A stretch of DNA of 64,000 bases from Acidobacteriaceae bacterium (GTDB taxonomy: Bacteria; Acidobacteriota; Terriglobia; Terriglobales; Acidobacteriaceae): contig JASHRF010000107.1 of the NCBI GenBank assembly GCA_030037545.1, forward strand, positions 45,236 to 109,235, read 5' to 3'. Shown in pieces: positions 39,193-49,075 of the stretch. The position numbers and the translations under genes were made by a program. The notes beneath the pieces are model-generated. The model did no database searches, was not told where the DNA came from, and was given only the letters and a program-made list of their open reading frames with translations. Numbering within the stretch: the first letter of the stretch is position 1; each line of letters starts with the position of its first letter.

Positions 39193-39663
39193 TTACGGGG
39201 CCGGATGCGGCGGCGCTTTGGTGTCAACTTCGACGAACAGCCCTTTGCTCTGCGCCAAAACCATCCCACAGGCATCCAGGATGCGGGCTTCGCTCCAGTG
39301 CTTGCGGCCTTCGCTGCGCGTGACGCGGCCCTCGATGCGCAAGCGAGTAATGGAGGGAACAGGGCGCAGGTAATCGACTTCCATGTGGCGGGTCATGGCA
39401 GTAAAACCGCGAGCGCGCACCGATTTGCTCATGGTCTCGTCGAGCAGCGTAGCGATGATGCCGCCGTGGAGCAATCCCACATGGCCTTCAAAGGTGTGCG
39501 GCACGCTGGGCAGGCAGACCACGGAACGGTCGGGAGCGAGGAAGAAATCCAGGTGCAGTCCGCCGGGATTGGCGGGGCCGCAGCCAAAGCAGCGGTTCCG
39601 CGCCTTGTGCGCCAGCGGCGTGAGTGCTTCTTGGGTTTGGGTCACAACGTCCTCGCCCATCAT
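39193..39663 (-). CDS. PaaI-family hotdog thioesterase
   Basis: NRCFGCGPANPGGLHLDFFL; HTFEGHVGLLHGGIIATLLDETMSK. Confidence 0.88.
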   Translation of the reverse strand: MMGEDVVTQTQEALTPLAHKARNRCFGCGPANPGGLHLDFFLAPDRSVVCLPSVPHTFEGHVGLLHGGIIATLLDETMSKSVRARGFTAMTRHMEVDYLRPVPSITRLRIEGRVTRSEGRKHWSEARILDACGMVLAQSKGLFVEVDTKAPPHPAP

Positions 39664-39699
39664 CGTACCTTGACTCGACGCGCGGCGAAATAGCGCGGC

Positions 39700-41088
39700 C
39701 TATCGGACCTGAAACACCGCGCTGCCGTGGGCCGGAAGGGCTACCGAGATGTCCTTCGACTCTTTACTGATGGAATCGTCCCAGCAGTTTTGTGCGGTAT
39801 GCTTCGCGCCGTCGAGGCCGAGCTGCTTCCAGGTGGTGCGCAGTGTTACCGGCTGGCGGTCGAGGTTGAAGAAGCCAAAGTACTCCGCGTAGCCACGCGC
39901 GCCGGGCTGATCGATGGTGGCGCGCCAGACGCGGGTGTTGGAAAAGCCGGGGCCCAGTGTGGATGTGTCGACAGGCCGGCTGTAGGTGACGTTCTGGTTC
40001 ATGAACAGCAGGTCCTGGTTGGTGATAAGGGAGCGGGTCAGGTCGTCGAGTTTGGTCAGATTCGCGCCCAGGATCAGCGGTGAGCGAGTGATAGCCCAGA
40101 GCGCGAATTCGGTGCGCTGCTCGTCGGGAGTTTCACGCGTCTGGCGCGCCTCGCCCCAGCCGGGATGAGGACCAAGCCAGCCCTCGGGGAGCATATCCGC
40201 ATCGGGCCAACTGTCGGGGCCGGTGTAGGGAAACCATTTGGCGAGCAGGTCGAAGGCTTCGCGAATACCGGAGGGAAAACCTCCCTGATCCGGCTTGTGT
40301 TGGAAGGTCCAGCCGTCCCAGTGATCGTCGCTGATGCGCCACATTTGCCCGTACTGCTGGATCTCCGCGGCGTGGTCAAGGGCGCTGGGTCCGGGCGAAA
40401 GGCTGAGCACAATGGGCCGGCCGGTTTTGCGGATGGCAGCGGCGATCTGGCGGATCTCGGTGGGCCGGTAGGGATTGGTGGCGATACAGTCGGTTTTGAG
40501 AAAGTCCAGGCCCCAGGATGCGTAGAGGCGCAGCATGGAGTCGTAGTAGGCCTGGCCGGCGGCATTGTCGGCCACGCCGTAATTGCCGTCGTCCCATGGG
40601 CAGGTGGCGGTGGTATCGGCCGCGTCGGCGGCATGAAAGCTGGTTCCGGCGATGGGCAGATTGGCCGCGACGGCGTCACGCGGAATGCCGCGAATGATGT
40701 GAATGCCGAATTTGAGCCCCTGGGCGTGAACCCAGTCCGCGAGCGGCCTGAAGCCGGCGCCATCGGCGGCATCGGGATAACGGGCGACGTCGGGGATGAG
40801 AAGGCCGTGGGCATCCATCTGGTATTTGCGCTCGGCCAGGTTGCGGCCTTCGGGGTTGGCCATGTACCAGCCCTCATCGATGACTGCGTATTTCCATCCA
40901 AACTGCTGGATTCCGGCCAGCACTGCGGCATTGGCCTTGAACTGGGTCTCATCGATGGTGAAGCCGTAGGCGTCCCAACTGTTCCAGCCCATGGGCGGCG
41001 TGGGCGCGGGCGATTGCGCTGGTGCAGGAAGCGTGGCGAGCGCAAGAAGGCAGAAAATAACGGATGCGACGAACTGGTTCCGGGGCAT
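39700..41088 (-). CDS. GH27 alpha-galactosidase
   Basis: PTPPMGWNSWDAYGFTIDETQFKANA; VIDEGWY; FLKTDCIATNPY; RISDDHWDGW; LILGANLTKLD. Confidence 0.93.
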   Translation of the reverse strand: MPRNQFVASVIFCLLALATLPAPAQSPAPTPPMGWNSWDAYGFTIDETQFKANAAVLAGIQQFGWKYAVIDEGWYMANPEGRNLAERKYQMDAHGLLIPDVARYPDAADGAGFRPLADWVHAQGLKFGIHIIRGIPRDAVAANLPIAGTSFHAADAADTTATCPWDDGNYGVADNAAGQAYYDSMLRLYASWGLDFLKTDCIATNPYRPTEIRQIAAAIRKTGRPIVLSLSPGPSALDHAAEIQQYGQMWRISDDHWDGWTFQHKPDQGGFPSGIREAFDLLAKWFPYTGPDSWPDADMLPEGWLGPHPGWGEARQTRETPDEQRTEFALWAITRSPLILGANLTKLDDLTRSLITNQDLLFMNQNVTYSRPVDTSTLGPGFSNTRVWRATIDQPGARGYAEYFGFFNLDRQPVTLRTTWKQLGLDGAKHTAQNCWDDSISKESKDISVALPAHGSAVFQVR

Positions 41089-41298
41089 GGCTACACGTAT
41101 AGCACAGTCGCGCGCAGTTGGCGGCGCATTCGGAAGTGCAACAGCGCCAAAGCGCTCTGCGATCGATAACGGACGCGAAGACGGAGGGAGGGTCCAAGCC
41201 CCTTTGCCTTTGAGAGGAAATCCACGTTCTTCTTCCGGCTTCTAACCCGCCTTCAAATTCCGGCCCTGAAATCCACTGGGGCAACCTGCTAAAATCGA

Positions 41299-42474
41299 TT
41301 GAATCCACTCCTCGGAGCGGCGATGCAGGCGATCCTGGCGCTCGAAGACGGGCGCATCTTCCGCGGCCTCGGCTACGGCCATCCTGGCGAATGCCAGGGC
41401 GAAGTCGTTTTTAATACTTCCCTTACCGGTTACCAGGAAATTGCGACCGACCCGTCGTACGCGGGTCAGATTGTCGTCCTCACCAATCCCCAAATTGGGA
41501 ACTACGGCACCAACCGCGCTGATAACGAAGCGGCCAAGCCCTACATCGAGGGCCTGATCGTGCGCGAGTTCTCGGCCATCAGCTCCAACTGGCGCTCCGA
41601 GCAGGTGACCGACGAGTACATGGAGCGGTACAGGGTTCCGGTCCTGGCGGAGATCGATACGCGCGCGCTGGTGCGCCACCTGCGCACTTATGGCGTGATG
41701 CGGGGGGTGATTTCGACGATCTGCCTGGACGCCGATGAGCTGGTGGCCAAGGCGCGCAGCATTCGGAAGATGGACGGGACCGATCTGGCCAAGGTGGTTT
41801 CGACGGCGTCGATCTACCAGATGGACCCGAGCGATCCGCGCAGCCAGTTGAACGATCCGCTGCTGGCCTCGTGTCTTGACCAGACGGCCGAGGCGCGCGA
41901 GCGGCGGCTCAATGTGGTTGCTTTCGATTTCGGAATCAAGCAGAACATCCTGCGCATCCTGTGCCGCGAGAATTGCAAGGTGACGGTGGTTCCGGCGGAG
42001 ACCACTGCGGAAGACGTGCTGGCCATGAAGCCCGACGGCGTTTTCCTGTCCAACGGGCCGGGCGATCCGGAGCCGGTGGACTACGCGGTGCGCGCCATCC
42101 GCAACATGATTGGCCGCGTGCCGGTGTTTGGAATTTGTTTGGGCCATCAGCTCACCGGCCTGGCGCTGGGCGGGCGGACGTACAAGCTCAAATTCGGGCA
42201 TCATGGCGGCAATCATCCGGTGCGCAACAATACCACCGGCAAGGTGGAGATCACGGCGCACAATCACAATTTTGCCGTCGATCCGGATTCGATCAACACG
42301 AATGAGGTAGAGCTGACGCATGTGGACCTGAACGATCAGACGCTCGAGGGCCTGCGCCACAAGACGCTGCCGCTGTTCAGCGTACAGTATCATCCCGAAG
42401 CCGCGCCGGGCCCGCATGACTCGCATTACCTGTTCCGCGACTTCCGCCAGATGATGGAGGAGTGGAAGGGATGA
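41299..42474 (+). CDS. carA: Carbamoyl-phosphate synthase small subunit (likely start 41323)
   Basis: [80 protein letters not shown]. Confidence 0.97.
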   Translation: MNPLLGAAMQAILALEDGRIFRGLGYGHPGECQGEVVFNTSLTGYQEIATDPSYAGQIVVLTNPQIGNYGTNRADNEAAKPYIEGLIVREFSAISSNWRSEQVTDEYMERYRVPVLAEIDTRALVRHLRTYGVMRGVISTICLDADELVAKARSIRKMDGTDLAKVVSTASIYQMDPSDPRSQLNDPLLASCLDQTAEARERRLNVVAFDFGIKQNILRILCRENCKVTVVPAETTAEDVLAMKPDGVFLSNGPGDPEPVDYAVRAIRNMIGRVPVFGICLGHQLTGLALGGRTYKLKFGHHGGNHPVRNNTTGKVEITAHNHNFAVDPDSINTNEVELTHVDLNDQTLEGLRHKTLPLFSVQYHPEAAPGPHDSHYLFRDFRQMMEEWKG

Positions 42475-42620
42475 AACAGGTGCTGCCAGTCCTGATTTTG
42501 GTAAGTGGATTGGGGACTTTCATTTCCTGTAAACACTCTCCCTCAACTTCGAGTTTTGAATGGGCACGGCTTCAGCCGCGCCGCCACTGGAGCACAGGAA
42601 TCCGCGGCTTTAGCCGCTGA
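42471..42620 (+). CDS. Putative 49-aa lipoprotein-signal ORF whose 3' part is supplied by the REP copy (probable remnant)
   Basis: Translated from sequence: [53 protein letters not shown] overlap with carA stop; LGTFISC lipobox-like. Absent from the supplied ORF track (all of its ORFs are at least 60 aa). Confidence 0.4.
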   Translation: MKQVLPVLILVSGLGTFISCKHSPSTSSFEWARLQPRRHWSTGIRGFSR

Positions 42621-42623
42621 GGG
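42553..42623 (-). repeat. REP/BIME-like two-hairpin palindromic repeat, copy R1 (inverted)
   Basis: Reverse complement ccctcagcggctaaagccgcgg..N..gcgcggctgaagccgtgcccattcaaaac matches R2-R4. Confidence 0.88.
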
Positions 42624-42629
42624 ATAGTT

Positions 42630-43151
42630 TTGAAACCCGCGCGCGAGCACGCAACCAACAACTCGCAAACCTACTTCATCACGTCGGACACGTGGGAACG
42701 GCGTGCTCTGTTCCGAGTAGAGCCCTGGGCAAGACTGTTCTTCAAAAACCTTCTCGCACATCGCGGCAAGGCCTATCTCCTGCACGAATTCGTCTTGATG
42801 CCGGATCATTTCCATTTACTGCTGTCCCCGAGAGTTGCTCTCGAACGCGCCATCCAACTCATCAAGGGCGGTTTTTCATTCCGAGTCAAAAAAGAGCTGG
42901 GATTTAATGGCGAGGTTTGGCATCGAGGTTTTTCCGATCATCGCATTCGCGATGCGGAAGATTACGACCTTCATCTCCATTACATTCATTTGAATCCGGT
43001 GAAGAAGCATTTGTGCAGCGCTCCAGCCGAATATCCCTATTCGTCCGCATATCCCGGTTGGAAGCTGGACCCCCTCCCTCAGGGGCTAAAGCCCCTCGGT
43101 AACGGGCCGGCTTATGGCACGACTAAAGTCGTGCCCTTTCAAAACAGGTAA
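42630..43151 (+). CDS. REP-associated tyrosine transposase (RAYT, Y1_Tnp/IS200-like)
   Basis: RRALFRVEPWARLFFKNLLAHRGKAYLLHEFVLMPDHFHLLL (HFH); FSFRVKKELGFNGEVWHRGFSDHRIRDAEDYDLHLHYIHLNPVKKHL; TTG start. Confidence 0.92.
   Translation: MKPAREHATNNSQTYFITSDTWERRALFRVEPWARLFFKNLLAHRGKAYLLHEFVLMPDHFHLLLSPRVALERAIQLIKGGFSFRVKKELGFNGEVWHRGFSDHRIRDAEDYDLHLHYIHLNPVKKHLCSAPAEYPYSSAYPGWKLDPLPQGLKPLGNGPAYGTTKVVPFQNR
43076..43145 (+). repeat. REP/BIME-like repeat, copy R2 (encodes the RAYT C-terminus)
   Basis: ccctcaggggctaaagcccctc..N..ggcacgactaaagtcgtgccctttcaaaac. Confidence 0.9.
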
Positions 43152-43169
43152 AGGTCAAAGAAGAAAAGA

Positions 43170-46100
43170 ATGCCACGCAGAAATGACATTCAGAAGATCC
43201 TGGTGATCGGCTCGGGGCCGATCGTGATTGGGCAGTCGGCGGAGTTCGACTATTCCGGCACGCAGGCCTGCAAGGCCCTCAAGCAGGAGGGCTACGAGGT
43301 GGTGCTGGTCAATTCCAATCCGGCCACCATCATGACCGATCCGGAGCTCGCCGACCGCACTTATATCGAGCCGCTCACACGCGAGTATGTGGAAGAGATC
43401 ATCCGCATTGAGGCGGAGATGCTTTCCAATGCGGCTGGCGACGCCCCTCAGGGGCTAAAGCCCGCACACTCTGGTTGGGCGTCGAGCGGCACGGCTGAAG
43501 CCGCGCCCTTTCAAAACAAAAAAACAGGCAAGTTCGCGCTGCTGCCCACAGTCGGGGGACAGACGGCGCTCAATCTGGCCGTCGATCTTGCCGATGCGGG
43601 AATTCTCGATCGCTATAACGTGGAGCTAATCGGCGCCAAGCTCGAAGCTATCAAGAAGGCGGAAGACCGGCTGCTGTTCAAAGACGCGATGATCCGGATT
43701 GGCCTCGATGTGCCCAAGTCCGCGCTGGTGAACAATGTTCGCGACGGCCTGGATTTTGCGGGCAAGATTGGATTTCCGGTGCTCGTCCGGCCCAGCTTTA
43801 CGCTGGGCGGCACGGGCGGCGGCATTGGCTACAACCGCGAAGAACTGCTGGAGATTCTGGCGCGCGGCCTCGATCTTTCGCCGGTGCATGAATGCCTTAT
43901 CGAAGAGAGCATCCTGGGCTGGAAAGAATTCGAGCTGGAGGTGATGAGGGACCTCGCCGACAATGTCATCATTATTTGTTCCATCGAAAATTTCGATCCC
44001 ATGGGCGTCCACACGGGCGACTCGATTACCGTGGCGCCGGCGCAGACGCTTACCGACCGCGAATACCAGAAGATGCGCGACGCGGCCATTGCCGTGATGC
44101 GCGAGATCGGCGTGGAGACGGGCGGATCGAATGTGCAGTTTGCGATCAACCCGCAGGACGGCCGCATGGTGGTGATTGAGATGAACCCGCGCGTCTCGCG
44201 CTCGTCGGCGCTGGCTTCGAAGGCCACCGGGTTTCCGATCGCGAAGATTGCGGCCAAGCTGGCCGTGGGCTACACACTCGACGAAATTCCCAACGATATT
44301 ACGCGCAAGACGCCAGCCTGCTTTGAGCCCACCATCGATTACGTAGTGGTGAAGATTCCCAAGTGGCAGTTTGAGAAATTTCCGGGCGCCGACGACACGC
44401 TGGGGCCGCAGATGAAGTCGGTGGGCGAGGTGATGGCCATTGGGCGCACCTTCAAGGAAGCGCTGATGAAGGCGTGGCGCTCGCTGGAGACCGGCAAGAA
44501 GACGGGCGCGGAGGTGGTGCTGGAGGAGCGGCGGCTGACGCAGATGCTGGTGACGCCGCGGCCGGAGCGGCTGGCCTATATGCGGTTCGCCTTCGAGCGT
44601 GGCATGAGCGTGCGCGAAGTGGCGCGGCTGACGCGCATGGACCCGTGGTTTCTGCACCAACTGCGCGAGATAACTGAGGCGCAGGGCACGATTGCGCAGA
44701 CCGCGCCGAAGGACATGGACGCGGAGCATTTGCGCCGCTTGAAGCGCATGGGCCTGAGCGACGAACGCATTGCGACGGAGTGGAAGCTCGAAGGCCACGA
44801 AGGCACCAGGCAGGTGAGGGAACTGCGCGAAGGGCAGGGAATCAGGCCGGTTTTCAAGCTGGTGGACACCTGCGCGGCGGAATTCGAATCGATGACGCCG
44901 TATCTCTATTCGACTTACGACGAAGAGGACGAAGCGGCGCCAACCGCAAAGCCGAAGATCATCATTCTCGGCTCGGGACCGAACCGCATCGGGCAGGGAA
45001 TTGAGTTCGATTACTGCTGCTGCCATGCAGCTTTTGCGCTCAAGAACGACGGTTACGAGACCATCATGGTCAACTGCAATCCGGAGACGGTGTCGACGGA
45101 TTACGACACCAGCGACCGGCTCTACTTTGAGCCGCTGACGCTCGAAGACGTGCTCGCGGTGTACAGCCACGAAGCGCAATCGGGTGCGAAAATCGGCATG
45201 ATTGTCCAGTTCGGCGGACAGACGCCGCTTAACCTGGCGCAGCGGCTGCGTGCAGCCGGTGTGCCCATCATCGGAACGTCGCCGGAGTCGATCGATCTGG
45301 CCGAAGACCGCAAGCAGTTCGGCAGATTGCTTGAAGAACTGAAGATTCCACAGCCGCGCGGCGGCACTGCGACAAGCGTGAGTGCGGCGCTGGCCGTGGG
45401 CGAACAGATTGGCTACCCGGTGCTGGTGCGGCCCAGCTATGTGCTGGGCGGACGGGCGATGGTGATCGCTTACGATGCCGATGCGGTTACGCGCTACATG
45501 CGCGAGGCGGTGGAGTACTCACAAGAGCGGCCGGTGCTGATCGATCACTTCCTTGAGAACGCGGTCGAAGTGGATGTCGATGCGCTGTGCGATTCGGAAG
45601 ATGTGCTGATTGCCGGCATCATGCAACACATTGAGGAGGCCGGGATTCACTCCGGCGATTCGTCGTGCGTGCTGCCCGCAGTCGGCATAAAGGACGAGAC
45701 GCTGGAGATGCTGCGCGCCTACACGCGCAAGCTGGCCCTGGCGCTCAAGGTGGTGGGGCTGGTCAATATACAGTTCGCCATCCAACGCGACGCGGAGGGC
45801 AACGACAATGTGTATGTGATCGAGGTGAATCCGCGCGCCTCGCGCACCGTGCCCTACGTTTCAAAGGCCACGGGCGTGCCGCTGGCAAAAATTGCCGCGC
45901 GGCTGATGACGGGCCGCAAGCTGCGCGAGCTGTTACCGAGGCAGGTCGCCAGCGGCAAGGATCTTGACGTGGGCTCGCACTATTACGTCAAGTCGCCGGT
46001 GTTTCCATGGTCGAAGTTTGCGGGAGTAGATACGGTGCTGGGGCCGGAGATGAAGTCCACCGGCGAAGTGATGGGCGTGGCGGCCAGCTTCGGCGAAGCG

Positions 46101-46550
46101 TTCGCAAAAGCGCAGCTCTCGGCCGGACAGATTCTGCCCACCGGCGGAACGGTTTTCTTTACGGTCAACGACCACGATAAGCCGGCCGCCATTCAACTGG
46201 CGCGCCGCTATATGAACCTGGGCTTCAAGATCGTGGCTACGCAGGGCACGGCCAACGTGCTGGAGGGCGCGGGGATGAGCGTGGAGCGCGTGTTCAAAGT
46301 GATGGAAGGGCGGCCGAACGCCGTGGACCTGATCAAGGGCGAGCGCATCCAGCTCATCATCAATACGCCACATGGGCAGGACGCAATCTTCGACGAGAAG
46401 CCGATCCGGCGCGCGGCGGTGCTGGCGCGGGTTCCGACGATCACCACGCTGGCTGCGGCGCAGGCGGCGGCGGAAGGAATTGCGGCCATGCAGCGGCATC
46501 GCACAACAGTGTTCGCGCTGCAGGAACTGCATAAGGCAAATGGGCGATGA
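43170..46550 (+). CDS. carB: Carbamoyl-phosphate synthase large subunit, containing an in-frame REP-encoded insertion
   Basis: [42 protein letters not shown]; two ATP-grasp halves; [39 protein letters not shown]. Extra segment [35 protein letters not shown] before [14 protein letters not shown]. Confidence 0.97.
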   Translation: MPRRNDIQKILVIGSGPIVIGQSAEFDYSGTQACKALKQEGYEVVLVNSNPATIMTDPELADRTYIEPLTREYVEEIIRIEAEMLSNAAGDAPQGLKPAHSGWASSGTAEAAPFQNKKTGKFALLPTVGGQTALNLAVDLADAGILDRYNVELIGAKLEAIKKAEDRLLFKDAMIRIGLDVPKSALVNNVRDGLDFAGKIGFPVLVRPSFTLGGTGGGIGYNREELLEILARGLDLSPVHECLIEESILGWKEFELEVMRDLADNVIIICSIENFDPMGVHTGDSITVAPAQTLTDREYQKMRDAAIAVMREIGVETGGSNVQFAINPQDGRMVVIEMNPRVSRSSALASKATGFPIAKIAAKLAVGYTLDEIPNDITRKTPACFEPTIDYVVVKIPKWQFEKFPGADDTLGPQMKSVGEVMAIGRTFKEALMKAWRSLETGKKTGAEVVLEERRLTQMLVTPRPERLAYMRFAFERGMSVREVARLTRMDPWFLHQLREITEAQGTIAQTAPKDMDAEHLRRLKRMGLSDERIATEWKLEGHEGTRQVRELREGQGIRPVFKLVDTCAAEFESMTPYLYSTYDEEDEAAPTAKPKIIILGSGPNRIGQGIEFDYCCCHAAFALKNDGYETIMVNCNPETVSTDYDTSDRLYFEPLTLEDVLAVYSHEAQSGAKIGMIVQFGGQTPLNLAQRLRAAGVPIIGTSPESIDLAEDRKQFGRLLEELKIPQPRGGTATSVSAALAVGEQIGYPVLVRPSYVLGGRAMVIAYDADAVTRYMREAVEYSQERPVLIDHFLENAVEVDVDALCDSEDVLIAGIMQHIEEAGIHSGDSSCVLPAVGIKDETLEMLRAYTRKLALALKVVGLVNIQFAIQRDAEGNDNVYVIEVNPRASRTVPYVSKATGVPLAKIAARLMTGRKLRELLPRQVASGKDLDVGSHYYVKSPVFPWSKFAGVDTVLGPEMKSTGEVMGVAASFGEAFAKAQLSAGQILPTGGTVFFTVNDHDKPAAIQLARRYMNLGFKIVATQGTANVLEGAGMSVERVFKVMEGRPNAVDLIKGERIQLIINTPHGQDAIFDEKPIRRAAVLARVPTITTLAAAQAAAEGIAAMQRHRTTVFALQELHKANGR
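43444..43517 (+). repeat. REP/BIME-like repeat, copy R3, inside carB
   Basis: cccctcaggggctaaagccc..N..cggcacggctgaagccgcgccctttcaaaac. Confidence 0.92.
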
Positions 46551-46597
46551 TGCGCGTATTCGGAGGAGGACCGCGATAGCGGCCACGGGAAAAATAT

Positions 46598-46667
46598 CCC
46601 TCGGGGGCTGAAGCCCACAATTGCACCTGGTCTATATGGCACGGCTGAAGCCGTGCCCCTTCAAAAC
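46598..46667 (+). repeat. REP/BIME-like repeat, copy R4, downstream of carB
   Basis: ccctcgggggctgaagccc..N..ggcacggctgaagccgtgccccttcaaaac. Confidence 0.9.
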
Positions 46668-46693
46668 CCGATTTATGCAGCCAGTTTTGGCAA

Positions 46694-47194
46694 TCAGTCT
46701 TGGGAGCGGCGGCGGAGAGCCAGGCTGGCGCCGATGGAATAACCTACGAGCGCAGCCGCGGGCCAGGTGCCGAGAAATGGCCCGTCATCGTCGATGAGGC
46801 CGCTGGGGCGCGGCAGGCTGAAGAAGGTGCGGGTCAGCTTGTCGGTGGCGCCGCACTGGTAACACGCATTGGGCCCGGTGGGCATGTCGAGAATCCACAA
46901 CGCGACGATCATGATCCAGATCAGGCCCAGGAGCCAGACCAGGGTGGCCATCTCGTCGTGGCGGATTTTGGTCACGATGGCGCCGGCGGCCAGAGGAACC
47001 AGGATGGAAAGGCCGAGGATGGCCCACTGCGGAACTCCTTGCGGATTCAGCGCGTAACCGGCAGCCATCAGGAGCGCCCAGCTCGCGAGCGCCAGCAGTG
47101 TATGGAAAAAAAACCAGAGTGCCTGGCGGGAGAGCCTTGCCGCACCCGATTGCTCCTCGTCGAGACGTTCTTGGGATTGCAATAAAGAGTCCAT
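46694..47194 (-). CDS. Hypothetical integral membrane protein
   Basis: Several hydrophobic segments (FFFHTLLALASWALLMAAGYAL, WAILGLSILVPLAAGAIV, LVWLLGLIWIMIVALWIL). Confidence 0.6.
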   Translation of the reverse strand: MDSLLQSQERLDEEQSGAARLSRQALWFFFHTLLALASWALLMAAGYALNPQGVPQWAILGLSILVPLAAGAIVTKIRHDEMATLVWLLGLIWIMIVALWILDMPTGPNACYQCGATDKLTRTFFSLPRPSGLIDDDGPFLGTWPAAALVGYSIGASLALRRRSQD

Positions 47195-47298
47195 TGCATC
47201 GGCTCCGCGTCGGGCTGAAGGCTATCTCAATACCATACACCCGGGACTCCGGAGGAACAATCACGCTGAAGGGCAGGGATGGTGTATCCGGCTCTACA

Positions 47299-48363
47299 AT
47301 GAGGATCATGTTGATGGAAGGTATTTTTGCGGCGGTCACCACGCCGTTCTATCCCGACGAACGAATCTATTTCCGCAAGCTTGAGGCCAATATGGCGCAC
47401 TACTCGCGCAGCCTGCTGGCGGGGATGGTGGTGCTGGGATCGACCGGCGAGGCAGTGATGCTGGACGATGCGGAATCGGCCGACGTGCTGAAGGTGAGCG
47501 CGGAGGCCACGGCGGCCGAAAAGGTGCTGATCGCCGGAGTGGGGCGCGAGAGCGTGAAGGGAACGGTGGCGCTAGCCGAAGTTGCCGCTCGCTGCCGGTA
47601 CGACGCGGTGCTGGTGCGGCCGCCCAGCTATTACGCCGGCCAGTTGTCCACGGCAGCGGTGCTGAATTACTTCCGCACCGTGGCAGATCGGTCGCCACTG
47701 CCGGTTCTGCTCTACAACATTCCCAAATTCGTGCCGTACCAGATTCCAGTGGAGCTGGTGGCGGAATTGGCGCAGCACGCGAACATTATCGGGATCAAGG
47801 ATTCGAGCGGCATCGTGGAACGGATTCGGGAGCAGGTGAATGGGACGCGTGATACGCCGCGGCGGACGGTGACGGTGACGCCGGTGTTTGAGGCGGTGAC
47901 CGGGCGCATGATGGCTGCCAGGCCGGAGCCTGCGGGCAGCTTTGTTCCGGCCCAGGAGCTGGCCGGAGGCGTAGCCGTGGCTGCTGCGCCTCCCGCCGCG
48001 CCGCCCAAAACGCGCACCAGGGAGATTGGCTTCCAGGTGCTCACGGGCTCCTCCGCGGCAGTGCTGGAATCGCTCAAGCAGGGCGCGTCGGGCGCCATCC
48101 TGGCTTTTGCCGCCTGCGCTCCGCAGGCGTGCCAGGAGGTGTACCTGGCTTGGAAGGATCACGACTTGAAGCTGGCCGAGGAGAAGCAGGCGCGGATTGC
48201 GGGGCCGAACCAGAGGATTGTGGGTGCGCTGGGCATTGCGGGGCTGAAGTACGCGTGCGACTTCAACGGATACTACGGCGGACGCGCGCGCGCGCCACTG
48301 TTGCCGCCGAGCGCGGAAGAGAAGGCCGAGATTGAGCAGCTTATGGCGGAGATCCGGAATTAG
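47299..48363 (+). CDS. Dihydrodipicolinate synthase / N-acetylneuraminate lyase superfamily aldolase with internal insertion
   Basis: MEGIFAAVTTPFYPDERIYFRKLEANMAHY, VVLGSTGEAVML, VLLYNIPKFVPYQI, NIIGIKDSSG, FQVLTGSSAAVLESLKQGASGAI. Confidence 0.88.
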   Translation: MRIMLMEGIFAAVTTPFYPDERIYFRKLEANMAHYSRSLLAGMVVLGSTGEAVMLDDAESADVLKVSAEATAAEKVLIAGVGRESVKGTVALAEVAARCRYDAVLVRPPSYYAGQLSTAAVLNYFRTVADRSPLPVLLYNIPKFVPYQIPVELVAELAQHANIIGIKDSSGIVERIREQVNGTRDTPRRTVTVTPVFEAVTGRMMAARPEPAGSFVPAQELAGGVAVAAAPPAAPPKTRTREIGFQVLTGSSAAVLESLKQGASGAILAFAACAPQACQEVYLAWKDHDLKLAEEKQARIAGPNQRIVGALGIAGLKYACDFNGYYGGRARAPLLPPSAEEKAEIEQLMAEIRN

Positions 48364-48517
48364 AAGGTTTTTCGTTGCGAATAACGGCAGAATGCAACAT
48401 TGCGATGATTTCCATAACGTCTGATAACGTATATTCTGTTAATTAAGACAACTTAAGTCGAATCTGCCAATTCGGGACGGTTCTGCAACCGAAACTTACG
48501 CTTCCCTGTATCCAGCC

Positions 48518-49006
48518 CTACATCTTATAGCGGCCCAGGTCTTCGTCGTTGAGGCCTTCGAGCCAGGTGCGGAGCTGTTCCGCAGTTGGGCCCTCGGGCG
48601 GGCCTGATGTGTTCAGCTTGGCTGTCTGCAGCACGTGCTCGGAGACAAAGATGGGACAATCGGCGCGCAGCGCCAGCGCGATCGCGTCCGACGGGCGCGC
48701 ATCGATGGTCAGCTCCTCACCATCCTGCTTGAGCCACAAAACGGCGTGGAATGTGTCGTCCTTAATCTCTGTGATTACAATGCGTTCCAGCTCGGCATTC
48801 AAGTAACGGATGATATTTCGGAGCAGATCATGGGTCATGGGGCGCGGAGCGGCCAGTTTCTCAATCTCGATGGCGATGGCGTTGGCCTCAAAGATTCCAA
48901 CCCAGATGGGCATCACAGTGTCTGAGCCGATTTCCTTCAGGACAACGATGGGCATATTGGTGGAGGGATCCATCATCAGTCCCCGGATGCGAACTTCGAT
49001 TTCCAT
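48518..49006 (-). CDS. Bifunctional nuclease family protein (DUF151)
   Basis: MEIEVRIRGLMMDPSTNMPIVVLKEIGSDTVMPIWVGIFEANAIAIEIE; IDARPSDAIALALRADCPIFV. Confidence 0.93.
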   Translation of the reverse strand: MEIEVRIRGLMMDPSTNMPIVVLKEIGSDTVMPIWVGIFEANAIAIEIEKLAAPRPMTHDLLRNIIRYLNAELERIVITEIKDDTFHAVLWLKQDGEELTIDARPSDAIALALRADCPIFVSEHVLQTAKLNTSGPPEGPTAEQLRTWLEGLNDEDLGRYKM

Positions 49007-49075
49007 GAGCTCCTCTCCCCGTCGTTCAAGCCGTTAGACGGGCCGGCTGGTCTGCGGATGGTCGATGCGGCAAGA

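Noticed and set aside
43626-45179. 517-aa minus-strand ORF
   Set aside because: Antisense to carB; composition typical of a shadow frame.
46634-46650. REP stem TGGCACGGCTGAAGC as a sigma-54 promoter (-24 TGGCAC)
   Set aside because: The -24 half matches but the -12 TTGC element is absent, and the sequence is explained by the palindrome.
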